Below the pieces are notes generated by a model. It was given only the letters and a program-made list of their open reading frames with translations, did no database searches and was not told the DNA's origin. The translations under genes were made by a program, and so were the position numbers. Shown here one piece after another: positions 1 to 8,300 of a DNA stretch of 64,000 nt; the first letter of the stretch is position 1; every line of letters starts with the position of its first letter. Source of the DNA: Devosia lacusdianchii (GTDB lineage Bacteria; Pseudomonadota; Alphaproteobacteria; Rhizobiales; Devosiaceae); assembly GCF_022429625.1 (NCBI RefSeq), contig NZ_CP092483.1, forward strand, positions 2,728,001 through 2,792,000. The letters run 5' to 3'.

Positions 1-2
1 AG

Positions 3-146
3 ATTGATTCCGCGACGCTTGGCCTCGACCTCGCCCCGCGCCTCAAGGTGCAGCGCACCGAAGAACCGCCTGCCCGCAAAGCCGGCGCCACCCTGGCGTC
101 GGTCGATGAGCTCATCGACAGGCTGCGAGCCCAGGCCATATTGTAA
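3..146 (+). CDS. etfB: Electron transfer flavoprotein subunit beta, C-terminal end (partial)
   Basis: The window opens inside this gene. The visible 47 residues end in a stop at 144-146 and contain the PPARKAG stretch followed by VDELIDRL, which is typical of the EtfB C-terminus. EtfB pairs with EtfA to form the FAD- and AMP-containing heterodimer that carries electrons from acyl-CoA and other dehydrogenases to ETF:ubiquinone oxidoreductase. The stop lies 17 bases before etfA, the usual etfBA operon order. The assignment rests on the short tail plus the neighbour. Confidence 0.85.
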   Translation: MDSATLGLDLAPRLKVQRTEEPPARKAGATLASVDELIDRLRAQAIL

Positions 147-163
147 CCGAACGGAGGCAGCGC

Positions 164-1090
164 ATGACCACTCTCCTGCTCGCCGAGCATGACGGCACAC
201 ACCTGTCGCCCGATACTGCCCGCGCCGTCAGCGCCCTGGCTGGGTTGGGCGATATTCACCTGCTCGTCGCCGGTAACGCCGTCGGCGACATCGCCGCGGC
301 AGCGTCTCGTCTCACTGGCGTCGGCAAGGTCCTTCATTCCGATGGAGCTTCGCTCGCACATCACCTCGCTGAGCCGCTCACCGCGCTCATCACGTCCTTG
401 GCTGGCAATTACGAGGTCATCGCCGCGGCAGCGTCGAGCACCGGCAAAAGCACGATGCCACGGGTGGCCGCGCTGCTCGACGTGATGCAGGTATCCGACG
501 TGATCGCTATCGACGGACCCCGCACCTTCAAGCGGCCAATCTATGCCGGCAACGCCATCCAGACCGTAGAAACCACGGACAGCAAGATCGTCCTGACTGT
601 CCGCACACCGCTGTTCGAACCAGCGCCGGAGGCCGGAAATGCCCCCATCGAGTCGGTTGCGGCGCCAGGATGGAGTGGCCGAACCCGACACGTCGAAACA
701 CAGAAGACCGTCAGCGATCGGCCCGAACTGGGTGCCGCCCGCGTGGTCGTATCGGGCGGCCGTGCCCTCGGTAGCAAGGACCAGTTCGACGCGGTTCTCG
801 GTCCCCTCGCCGAAAAACTCAACGCGGCGCTTGGCGCCTCGCGCGCCGCGGTCGATGCCGGCTATGCCGCCAATGACCTGCAGGTAGGGCAGACCGGCAA
901 GGTCGTCGCGCCCGACCTCTACATTGCCTGCGGCATCTCCGGGGCCATCCAGCACGTGGCGGGCATAAAGGCCGCAAAGGTGATCGTGGCGATCAACTCC
1001 GATCCCAATGCCCCCATATTCGCGCTGGCCGATTATGGGCTGGTCGGCGATATCTTTACCCTGGTGCCGGAGCTGACGGCCAAACTCTAG
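164..1090 (+). CDS. etfA: Electron transfer flavoprotein subunit alpha
   Basis: A 308-residue EtfA, the usual length. The N-terminal half is the Rossmann-like domain I. The C-terminal half has the FAD-binding domain: VVSGGRALGSK near residue 195 and the ETF-alpha signature LYIACGISGAIQHVAG near 252-267, followed by INSDPNAPIF. With EtfB it transfers electrons from matrix-type dehydrogenases (fatty acid and amino acid oxidation) to the quinone pool. The ATG at 164 is preceded by GGAGG at 153-157. It directly follows etfB and is probably co-transcribed with it. Confidence 0.97.
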   Translation: MTTLLLAEHDGTHLSPDTARAVSALAGLGDIHLLVAGNAVGDIAAAASRLTGVGKVLHSDGASLAHHLAEPLTALITSLAGNYEVIAAAASSTGKSTMPRVAALLDVMQVSDVIAIDGPRTFKRPIYAGNAIQTVETTDSKIVLTVRTPLFEPAPEAGNAPIESVAAPGWSGRTRHVETQKTVSDRPELGAARVVVSGGRALGSKDQFDAVLGPLAEKLNAALGASRAAVDAGYAANDLQVGQTGKVVAPDLYIACGISGAIQHVAGIKAAKVIVAINSDPNAPIFALADYGLVGDIFTLVPELTAKL

Positions 1091-1098
1091 GGGACGGC

Positions 1099-1554
1099 AT
1101 GGTCGACGCGATTGATCTCAAGATCCTGCGGGTATTGCAGCAGGAGCCGGACATTCCGATGACCGAGCTGGGCATGCGGGTGGGCCTCAGCCACACGCCC
1201 TGCTGGCGACGCATCAAGCAGATGGAGGCCCAGGGTGTTATCCGCGGCCGCGCGCTCCTGCTCGATCCGGCCCAGGTCGAGCTGGATGTCTCGGTCATCT
1301 GCTTCGTCAAGCTCAACCACCACGACGAAGACGCCCTCAATGCCTTTGAGGCCGAAGTGATGCGACTGCCCTTCGTGGTGCAGTGCTATTCGATGTCGGG
1401 TGAACATGACTACCTGCTGCGCGTGGTGTCACGCGACGTCAAGCACTACGAGGAATTCGTCAAGCGCTCGCTACTCCACCTGCCCAGCGTCGCCTTCGTC
1501 AATTCGAGCTTCGCCTTGCGCGAGGTCAAGAACGTGACGGTGCTACCGGTTTAA
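1099..1554 (+). CDS. Lrp/AsnC family transcriptional regulator
   Basis: A 151-residue regulator with the full Lrp architecture: an N-terminal winged HTH (about 3-50; LKILRVLQQEP, then the recognition helix region LSHTPCWRRIKQMEAQGVI) and a C-terminal RAM ligand-binding and oligomerisation domain (about 65-145) with the typical MSGEHDYLLRV stretch. It starts 8 bases after etfA and could be part of the same transcript. Lrp-family proteins usually sense amino acids; the ligand and targets here cannot be read from the sequence. Adjacency suggests, but does not show, a link to an amino-acid oxidation pathway that feeds ETF. Confidence 0.93.
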   Translation: MVDAIDLKILRVLQQEPDIPMTELGMRVGLSHTPCWRRIKQMEAQGVIRGRALLLDPAQVELDVSVICFVKLNHHDEDALNAFEAEVMRLPFVVQCYSMSGEHDYLLRVVSRDVKHYEEFVKRSLLHLPSVAFVNSSFALREVKNVTVLPV

Positions 1555-1571
1555 GCGCGTCAAACCACGGT

Positions 1572-1642
1572 GTCATTCCCGCGAAAGCGGGAATCCCCTT
1601 TCGAAGCGTGGTGCAGATGGGAGATTCCCGCTTTCGCGGGAA
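1572..1642. repeat. Palindromic intergenic repeat, family A
   Basis: Two copies of a GC-rich palindrome, ATTCCCGCGAAAGCGGGAAT at 1575-1594 and an inverted GATTCCCGCTTTCGCGGGA at 1623-1641, flank about 25 bases. The same paired arrangement occurs at 27631-27700, and a single arm at about 5187-5208. The position after the convergent ends of the Lrp gene and thyA is compatible with a REP-like element that also stops transcription in both directions. Confidence 0.85.
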
Positions 1643-1677
1643 AGGCACCGTCGTGGTGGCGCGTTTCAAGCAAGAGC

Positions 1678-2574
1678 CTAAACGGCCACGTCCGCCTTGA
1701 TGGCGTCGTGCGGGGCGTATCCCTCCACCGCGAAGTCGTCGATCGTATACTCGTCTATGCTCGCTGCCCGCCGTGCCAGCGTCATCGTCGGCAGGTCGCG
1801 CGGCTCACGCGAAATCTGCAGCTTCGCCTGCTCAAAATGGTTGAGGTAAAGGTGGGTATCGCCTGAGAACCATACGAATTCTCCCAGGTCGAGCCCGGCC
1901 TGCTGGGCAATCATATATTGCAGGGCGACGCAGCCGACATAGTTGAACGGCGCCCCCAGCAGCAGGTCGCATGACCGCTGATACATCATGCAGCTCAGCT
2001 TGTTATCCGAGGTGACATAATACTGGTAGACCATGTGGCAGGGCGGCAGTGCCATCGAGCCGATTTCCGGTACGTTCCAGGCATGGAACAGCATGCGGCG
2101 GCTGGTCGGATTGGTCTTGAGCGTGTGAATCAGGCCGGCGATCTGGTCATGCTCGCGCCCGTCCGCCCCCAGCCAGCGCCGCCATTGCTTGCCATAGACC
2201 GGCCCCAACTCGCCCCATTTGGCGGCAAAGGCGTCATCCTCAGCAATACGGCTCTCGAAGGCTTCCTGTGAAATCGCCTCGCCCGTGGCCTTCTGATATG
2301 CCGCCAATGGCCAGTCGGTCCAAATCCGCACATTGTCGCGAATGAGCGGCTGGATATTGGTGCCGCCGGTCAGGAACCACAGCATCTCCTTGACCGCCGT
2401 TTTCCAATAGACGCGTTTGGTGGTCAGGATCGGGACCTGTCCGCGGGACAAGTCGAAGCGAACCGACGCGCCGAAGATGGATTTCGTGCCGACGCCGGTC
2501 CGATCGACGCGCTGATCCCCATGCTCGAGAATGGCGGACATGAGGTCCAGATATTGAAGTTCCGGGTGGCGCAC
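1678..2574 (-). CDS. thyA: Thymidylate synthase ThyA
   Basis: A 298-residue ThyA that methylates dUMP to dTMP using methylenetetrahydrofolate. Visible family marks are TGVGTKSIFG near 26-35, PILTTKR near 48-54, the catalytic cysteine in LPPCHMVYQ (about residue 179), and the dUMP-binding RSCDLLLGAPFN and HLYLNH stretches. The segment of about 30 residues around 90-120 makes it longer than the 264-residue E. coli enzyme, as in many thyA of this length class. No folA (dihydrofolate reductase) follows it here, although these genes are often adjacent. Confidence 0.98.
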   Translation of the reverse strand: MRHPELQYLDLMSAILEHGDQRVDRTGVGTKSIFGASVRFDLSRGQVPILTTKRVYWKTAVKEMLWFLTGGTNIQPLIRDNVRIWTDWPLAAYQKATGEAISQEAFESRIAEDDAFAAKWGELGPVYGKQWRRWLGADGREHDQIAGLIHTLKTNPTSRRMLFHAWNVPEIGSMALPPCHMVYQYYVTSDNKLSCMMYQRSCDLLLGAPFNYVGCVALQYMIAQQAGLDLGEFVWFSGDTHLYLNHFEQAKLQISREPRDLPTMTLARRAASIDEYTIDDFAVEGYAPHDAIKADVAV

Positions 2575-2604
2575 CGATGGCCTCCTGATAGCCGAACAAC
2601 CAGC

Positions 2605-3189
2605 CTACTTCGATTCGCCCTTCGCCGCCGCCGTGGCGATGTGGCTTTCCACGAGGCGGGTCAGCAGGTCGATCTGCTCCTGCTGCTTGGCGATGAGCTG
2701 CTTGAGGTCGTCATTGCGGATCTGATCCACCTTATCGTGCAGCGCCATGATCTCGATCTCGGCCTTAAGGTTGCATTCGTAGTCGTGGCTGGTCACCAGC
2801 CGATCCTTCGCCGCCTGACGGTTCTGGCTCATCATGATCACCGGCGCCTGGACAGCCGCCAGCATGGACAGCAACAGGTTGAGAAAGATGAAGGGATACG
2901 GGTCCGGCGCCTCGCCGCGTAGCAGCAGGTTGCCGAGCACCCAGGCTGCCAGCGCGATGCCGAAGCTGATGAGGAAGGTCCATGAACCACCAAAGGCGGC
3001 CACGCCATCTGCCAGTCGCTGCCCTAATGTCGACTTCTCATCGAAGACCGTGCTGGTGTCGCGCGATAGCGCTTTCTTGCCGATGGCTTGCTCCAGCACC
3101 TGTCGTTCGCTCTGGGTCAGAGCTTTCTCGCCCTTGCCCAGGAACCTCTCGGCGGCGGTGATCAGTATTTCGCTCGAAGTGTCGGTCAT
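2605..3189 (-). CDS. DUF1003 family membrane protein
   Basis: A 194-residue protein of the DUF1003 family, whose function is unknown. Two hydrophobic helices (SWTFLISFGIALAAWVLGNLL, and FIFLNLLLSMLAAVQAPVIMM after the PDPYP turn) are followed by the family motif MSQNRQAAKDR and a charged helical tail (about 130-185) likely to form a coiled coil. I place the start at the ATG at 3189 (MTDTSSE); an in-frame ATG 13 codons upstream lacks a better ribosome site. The gene runs parallel to thyA and ends 30 bases before the thyA start, so co-transcription is possible. Confidence 0.85.
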   Translation of the reverse strand: MTDTSSEILITAAERFLGKGEKALTQSERQVLEQAIGKKALSRDTSTVFDEKSTLGQRLADGVAAFGGSWTFLISFGIALAAWVLGNLLLRGEAPDPYPFIFLNLLLSMLAAVQAPVIMMSQNRQAAKDRLVTSHDYECNLKAEIEIMALHDKVDQIRNDDLKQLIAKQQEQIDLLTRLVESHIATAAAKGESK

Positions 3190-3365
3190 GATTGGCTCGC
3201 TCGCAATGTCCGCCCAGCCTACAACCATTCGCGCGTTGCGACGCTACGATGGAACCGGACGGGCGGGAAACAGTTGATGAGGTAATAGAATACCTCTCCC
3301 TATCCTGACAGCGGGCGTCAGCGCCGTGACGCTAGCTAGGCTCCATCACGCAACAGGAGACCGAC

Positions 3366-3764
3366 ATGTCCGTCGAACACATCAATCCCGAAGGTATGTA
3401 TCAGAGCCCCATATTCTCGCAGGGCATCATCCTGCCGTCCAATGGCCGGCTGCTGCTCATCGGCGGCCAGAACGGTACCAATGCCAAGGGCCAGGTCGTC
3501 GACAAGACGGACATTGCCAAGCAGACCGCCCAGGCCCTCGCCAACCTGCAGAAGGTGCTCGAGGCCGCCGGCGCTACCATCAAGGATCTGGTGAAGGTCA
3601 CAATCATCCTGCACAATGATGCCGACCTTCGGGCAGGCTTCGCCGAGTGGATGAAAGTCTGGGGCAAGAACACCAATCCGCCCACCGTCACTTCCCTGCG
3701 CGTCCCCGGTTTCGCGAACCCCGATTTCCTGATCGAGATCGAAGCTCTGGCAGTATTGAAATGA
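3366..3764 (+). CDS. Rid family (YjgF/YER057c/UK114) protein
   Basis: A 132-residue small trimeric-type Rid protein with the fold signature FSQGIILPSNGRLLLIGGQNG, QTAQALANLQKVLEAAGATIKDLVKVTI and a final IEIEALAVL. RidA members hydrolyse reactive enamine/imine intermediates. Aligned by eye, the position of the catalytic Arg of RidA (about 15 residues before the end) appears to be occupied by PGF, so this is probably one of the non-RidA subgroups with an unproven activity. AGGAGA lies a few bases before the ATG. The stop overlaps the next gene start (ATGA). Confidence 0.88.
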   Translation: MSVEHINPEGMYQSPIFSQGIILPSNGRLLLIGGQNGTNAKGQVVDKTDIAKQTAQALANLQKVLEAAGATIKDLVKVTIILHNDADLRAGFAEWMKVWGKNTNPPTVTSLRVPGFANPDFLIEIEALAVLK

Positions 3765-4000
3765 GTCCGGTCCTCCGCCCGCTACGCAAGCGCGAAGACA
3801 TGCCCGACTTTGTTCGCAAGGCACTGGACGAGCGTGGCCTGCGCGACAAATACGACGCGCGCCCGCCTTACCAGCGCAACGACTACTTGCTCTGGATCAA
3901 CAAGGTCAAAGGCGAGAAAACCAAGCAAAAGCACCTTGATCAGATGCTTGATGAGCTGGAAGCCGGCGGCGTTTACATGGGCATGACGTGGAACGGCTGA
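3761..4000 (+). CDS. OmdA/YdeI-like small protein
   Basis: A 79-residue protein resembling the YdeI/OmpD-associated (bacteriocin-protection) family, which usually carries this segment as its C-terminal half: PPYQRNDYLLWINKVKGEKTK followed by a helix and EAGGVYMGM. It overlaps the Rid gene by four bases (ATGA), so the two are translationally coupled. The N-terminal DUF1905-type domain of the longer family members is absent; this may be a natural short form. The function is unproven. Confidence 0.75.
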   Translation: MSPVLRPLRKREDMPDFVRKALDERGLRDKYDARPPYQRNDYLLWINKVKGEKTKQKHLDQMLDELEAGGVYMGMTWNG

Positions 4001-4020
4001 CCCACCTTTTTGCGAGCCGA

Positions 4021-4049
4021 TTGCATCATGCGGTCCCCGCGCCTATATA
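4021..4049 (+). promoter_or_regulatory. Candidate promoter of the tmRNA gene
   Basis: TTGCAT at 4021-4026 and TATATA at 4044-4049 are separated by 17 bases. The start would fall near 4056, just before the acceptor piece of the permuted tmRNA. The -35 box matches consensus at only three positions. Confidence 0.45.
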
Positions 4050-4055
4050 GAAGCT

Positions 4056-4375
4056 GCTCGCAAGAGCTATGGCGATAAACTGTCATCGTAATAAACCTTT
4101 CGGACCCGGGGGCAGTACCCGGCGCCTCCACCATCTCTCCCTCAGGGGGAGCCAATGGGGGCGAAACAGGATCGACGAGGGCGTAAAGGGTGTGCTTTTG
4201 CTCGGTGAGGTACCACCGTTATCGGTCCAAAACTTATAGTTGCAAATGACAACCATAAGGCTCCGGTCGCTCTCGCCGCGTAAGCGGTGCTAGCACTGGG
4301 AATTTAAGTCCTCCACCCCTAGCCGGGTGACAGGCGGGGTTCGCAGGCACCTGGCAACAGAAGCCTGCACTTTCA
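4056..4375 (+). ncRNA. ssrA: Two-piece (circularly permuted) tmRNA
   Basis: Alpha-type tmRNA. The 3' acceptor piece comes first and ends in an encoded CCA at 4131-4133. After a spacer of about 23 bases that is removed, the coding piece begins at 4157 with GGGGGCG, which pairs along all seven positions (one G-U) with CGCCTCC at 4123-4129 to form the acceptor stem. GCGAAACAGGATCGACG is the conserved start. The tag reading frame at 4242-4283 encodes ANDNHKAPVALAA followed by TAA, a typical ANDN...ALAA degradation tag. Pseudoknot-like segments follow. The outer ends are approximate. It rescues stalled ribosomes and tags their products for ClpXP; sspB lies next door. Confidence 0.95.
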
Positions 4376-4468
4376 ATCGCCCCGGCGCCTTTCTCCTTGA
4401 ATTCTCACGGCGCCTAAGGCTGATATGGGCAATTAGGGATTCTATCCCCTGGGACTGGAAGGTTGCCT

Positions 4469-4957
4469 ATGGCCGAAGATCACATGCGCTACGACATACT
4501 CGCTCAGGAAGCCCTGCGCGGCGTCGTGCGCAAGGTGCTGGCCGAGGTTGCCAAAACCGGATTGCCCGGGGAGCATCACTTCTTCATTTCGTTCGTCACC
4601 CGCGCGCCCGGCGTGCGTCTGAGCGAAAAATTGCTCGGCCAGTACGACAAGGAAATGACCATCGTCATCCAGAACCAGTATTGGGATCTCAAGGTCAGCG
4701 AAACCGGCTTCGAGGTCGGCCTGTCCTTTGACGGCATTCCCGAAACCCTGGTCATCCCTTTCTCCGCGGTGAAGGGCTTCTTTGACCCGTCGGTGCAGTT
4801 CGGCCTTCAATTCGACCCCGCCACAGCACCGGGTTCGGCAGCCGTCGAAGCCGAGGCCGACGAGGTGGTGGAAGCCACGGCAGGCGCATCCGAAGGCGAC
4901 GGGGAAAAGAGCGGCGAAAAAGTCGTGAGCCTCGACGCTTTCCGCAAGAAACCCTGA
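4469..4957 (+). CDS. sspB: SspB-family ClpXP adaptor
   Basis: A 162-residue alpha-type SspB (ClpXP specificity-enhancing factor). The fold runs from YDILAQEALRGVVRKVLAEV through HHFFISFVTRAPGVRLSE and the peptide-binding strand region VIQNQYWDLKV to IPFSAVKGFFDPSVQFGLQF. A low-complexity acidic linker (about 120-148) and a short C-terminal motif, VVSLDAFRKK, follow; the latter is the likely ClpX-docking tail. GGAAGG at 4457-4462 favours the ATG at 4469 over the TTG at 4463. It binds the tmRNA tag and delivers tagged proteins to ClpXP, and it begins about 95 bases after the tmRNA gene. Confidence 0.93.
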   Translation: MAEDHMRYDILAQEALRGVVRKVLAEVAKTGLPGEHHFFISFVTRAPGVRLSEKLLGQYDKEMTIVIQNQYWDLKVSETGFEVGLSFDGIPETLVIPFSAVKGFFDPSVQFGLQFDPATAPGSAAVEAEADEVVEATAGASEGDGEKSGEKVVSLDAFRKKP

Positions 4958-4967
4958 CAATAGCTTG

Positions 4968-5177
4968 ATGGACAAGCGTTCCCTGTCCATCGCTGGTCAT
5001 CGCACATCCATTGCGCTCGAGCCCGAATTCTGGGCCGCGCTGGAACTCATGGCCGCACAGTCCGGCCAGACCATGGCCAGCCTGATCCGTACCATCGACG
5101 AAACCCGCGAAACGGCAAACCTATCCTCGGCCGCCAGACTGGCAGTGCTGCGCTGGTATCAACAGCGGGCGGGCTGA
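4968..5177 (+). CDS. Ribbon-helix-helix domain protein
   Basis: A 69-residue protein with a single RHH_4-type domain: the strand KRSLSIAGHRTSIALEPEFW, then helices LELMAAQSGQTMASLIRTIDET and LSSAARLAVLRWYQQR. It starts 10 bases after sspB and is probably in the same transcript. Such short RHH proteins are common next to sspB in alphaproteobacteria. Whether it binds DNA is unknown. The start is the ATG at 4968; a TTG directly precedes it. Confidence 0.82.
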   Translation: MDKRSLSIAGHRTSIALEPEFWAALELMAAQSGQTMASLIRTIDETRETANLSSAARLAVLRWYQQRAG

Positions 5178-5186
5178 ACCTCTAGA

Positions 5187-5208
5187 GGGTCCCGCTTTCG
5201 CGGGGGAC
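5187..5208. repeat. Palindromic intergenic repeat, family A (single arm)
   Basis: One arm only, GTCCCGCTTTCGCGGGGGAC, in the gap between the RHH gene and the end of the AsmA-like gene. It is related to the paired copies at 1572-1642 and 27631-27700 and may act as a hairpin between converging genes. Confidence 0.6.
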
Positions 5209-5332
5209 TACGCCGTGGTGTGGACTTGCTTTGTGCATTCCCCAAGTTTGCACCTCGCCAAGCTCTGGCTTGATCTATCCACCCCACCAGCGCGCGGTGG
5301 TTGTTCGCTTCAGCAACACGGCTGAGCTCACA

Positions 5333-8300
5333 CTAATTGATCGGCTGGTTGACGCCGAACTGCGGCTGGTTGACCTGAGGCTGCGGCTGAAATCCGAGAT
5401 CGAGCGGTCCCTGGAGCGGCTGGTTGGGCGGCGGCGCTGGCGAAACCGGCGGCGCCTGCTGTTGTTGCTGCTGCTGTTCTAGCAACAACCGGCGCTGCTC
5501 TTCCTCGGTGGCAAGCCGGGCCGCTTCTTCCTCTGCCAGCCGCGCCGCCTCCTCCGCCGCGCGGCGGCGCTGTTCTTCGATCAAGCGGTTCCGTTCCTCG
5601 GCCGCCGCTCGCTGCCGGGCCTCATCCTCCGCACGCAGAACCTCGAGCCGATCGACTTCCAACTCATTGGCCCGCACCTGCACGGCCGCCACCATTTCGT
5701 CGACGTCCAGGGTGATCTCAGGCTGGAGCAGCGTCCCTGCAATGCGCGTGGTGATCCGCGCCGTGTCCTCACCGACCAGCCCGTTTTCATCCTCGAAGTC
5801 CAACGGCGTCAGCACGAAGCCGCCATTGAGCCCGAGCGGCGCCAGCGCCAGGCTGACATCGCCGGCGAGTCGCCCACCATTGCCCTCGACGATGAAATTG
5901 GCGAGCCGCGCGACCCCGCCCGCAATCGTAAATGTGCCGGCGGCATTGGGGGCGGTGAACTGGCCCTGCCCCAGCGCCAGACCCATGATCGCACCGAGAG
6001 CGTCGGCATCCATATTGAGAATATCGTCGAGACCAGCGACGGTCGGGAATACCGCCGGGGCCAATTGCTCCACCGACAGCCCATCCAGCGTAAAGCTGCC
6101 CTCGCCCGCGATCACGCCCAGCACTTCGGCAATGCTGGCGCCGGTACCCTCGAAGCGCACACCGCCATCGAGCACGCCCCCGAGGGATGCCGCCACGGCA
6201 GGTGTGACAATCGCGTCGACCGGGGCGTCCGTGACGCTCAACCGACCACTGACCGTCTTGTCGGTTAGCGGCCCGGCGCAGCAGACCGTCAGGTCGAGGT
6301 TGACCTTGGCCTCGCCGCTTACAGCCTCGAAGCGGGCAAGCCGTAGCTTGGTTTCGTCCCAGCTCAGTTCGAACTGCGTCGCGCCGAGCCGTTCCTGCCC
6401 GCCGCCCGTAATCGCATTGGCAGTAACGTTCACCGACCCGCGGGTCTGCCGGGGCTCTGCCCCAACCTCGATCGGCCCGTCCGGCCAGACGCCGTCACCC
6501 GCCACCAGCGCCGCTCGGCCAAACATGGTCGCGGCAAGTCCCTCGATCGAAATCGCGTCGATGGCCACGGCTCCGGCCACCGCCGCGGTACTGCCAGTGC
6601 GTGTGAGCGAAAGCTCGCCCGAAAAACCGGTCGTGCCGGATGTCCCGGTAATGTCGGTCAGTCGCGCCAGCCGCCCACCCTCGAAATGCAGTTCAGCATT
6701 GGCCTGGGCCATGGGCAGGCTGAGGCCGCGAGCACCCACAACATGCGCCATGCCACCCGCGTCGGCCAAGGCGATATCGAGCCTGCCGGTGCCCTGGATT
6801 TCGCCATCCCCAATGGTGAGCAGCTCCCCGGCGAAACCGATGCTCTCGCTGCCCGCGCTGGCATTAAGCTGGCCCTGGAGACTATTTGTCGGCGATCCCT
6901 GCAGCCCGACGCTGACCAGCATCGAATCCCCACTGAAGATTTGCGCCGAGCCAAGACCGATTTGCCGGGTTAGGCCCTCGGTATCGGTGGAGTCGAGAGT
7001 CGCAGTCAGCCGCAGTTGCCCGGTTGGTATCGCGGCAATTCCCGCGCCCAGCTCGGCTCGCAGGTCGAGATCCGCCACGCCCAGCGTGCCGTCCAGCGTC
7101 AGGACTTGCCCACCGTCATTGTCGGGCGGATCGAGATCGACCAGTATTTCTGCTGGTGCCGACGGCGCCAGAAAGTCGCGCCATGCCTGCGGCGTTTCCA
7201 ACAGGTCGTAGAGTGCCGTCAGCGCCGGCGCATCGGCTCGCTGCACGCTGAGCCGCCCCGAACCGGACACGTTGGGGACTGCAATAGTGCCGCCTGCGGC
7301 AAGAGCGGCATCTATGCCGACACCGCCCCAGTCCGCCGCGGAAAGCCGCGTGAACCGCACGGTGTTCGGAACCCATTGCCCCTCGGCTACCAAATCGGTG
7401 CCGTCTTGACCAAACACCCTGGCCGTCTTCCCGGTCAGCGAAAAGCTACCCTCGGGGAAACTCAGCCCAAAGGCGGCCTCGGCCGCGATATTGGGCATCA
7501 ACGCGCCTAGCATCGCGCTGCCGGTAGCGCCGAGTTCGTCGAAATGTCCCGCCAGGTCCAGCCGCTTCTCGGCACCGAAACCCAAGCGCAATTCCACCGC
7601 GTGGCTGCGCCCATTCAGCGTCAGCAGACCGCCGCTCAGACCCAGCGCATCGCCGACCAGCATGACCCGCGCTTCAAGGCTCCCGGGCTGGTTGAACAAC
7701 GGATTGTCGGTATCGGGCTTGCGCCACAACGCCGCCAGCCCATCAAGCCGCTGACTCACCAGCGACACCGTGCCCCGGAAGGCCGGGCGTTCGCTTTCGC
7801 TCGATAGCTCGCCGCTCGCCCGCACCTCGGTATTGCCAGGCATCTGGGCGACGAGCTGCTCGATCTGCCACACTTGGCCATCGGTACTGGCATCGACCCG
7901 CACCTCGCGCAGTGCAAAACCCCGCAGGGCGACCTCGGCCAGGTCTATGCCCACCCTGCCCGGCATGTTCGGCATGATCGGCGCCGGCAGTTCCGCCAGC
8001 AGCCGCACCGCCTCGTAGGGCAAGGTTGAGGCGTCCTCGTTGGCATCGCGCGGCGGCAGCGAGAACACACCGCCCGAGATCACCGCATCGAAGCTGTGTC
8101 GATTGCCAAGCTGGATACTGGCGGCGCCCGTCAGTCTGGTCCCGGCCCGGTTCTCGTCGGGCTGTAGTGTATAGCCTGATAGCACGATCCGATCGGTTGA
8201 ACCGGTGACCTTGCTCTCCAGCACCAGGTCGCCGCGAATGTCGTCCGCCACATCAGTCACCGGCGGCTTCTGTCGATAGGTCACCGTGCCGTCAAACTTG

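Noticed and set aside
1572..1642. Paired repeat considered as a CRISPR array
   Set aside because: Only two inverted (not direct) copies with no regular spacers and no cas genes in the window.
5424..7211. Long open frame (595 codons) on the plus strand opposite the AsmA-like gene
   Set aside because: It is Ser/Arg/Pro/Ala-rich with no domain pattern and lies fully antisense to a well-supported gene; this is a normal shadow in GC-rich DNA.
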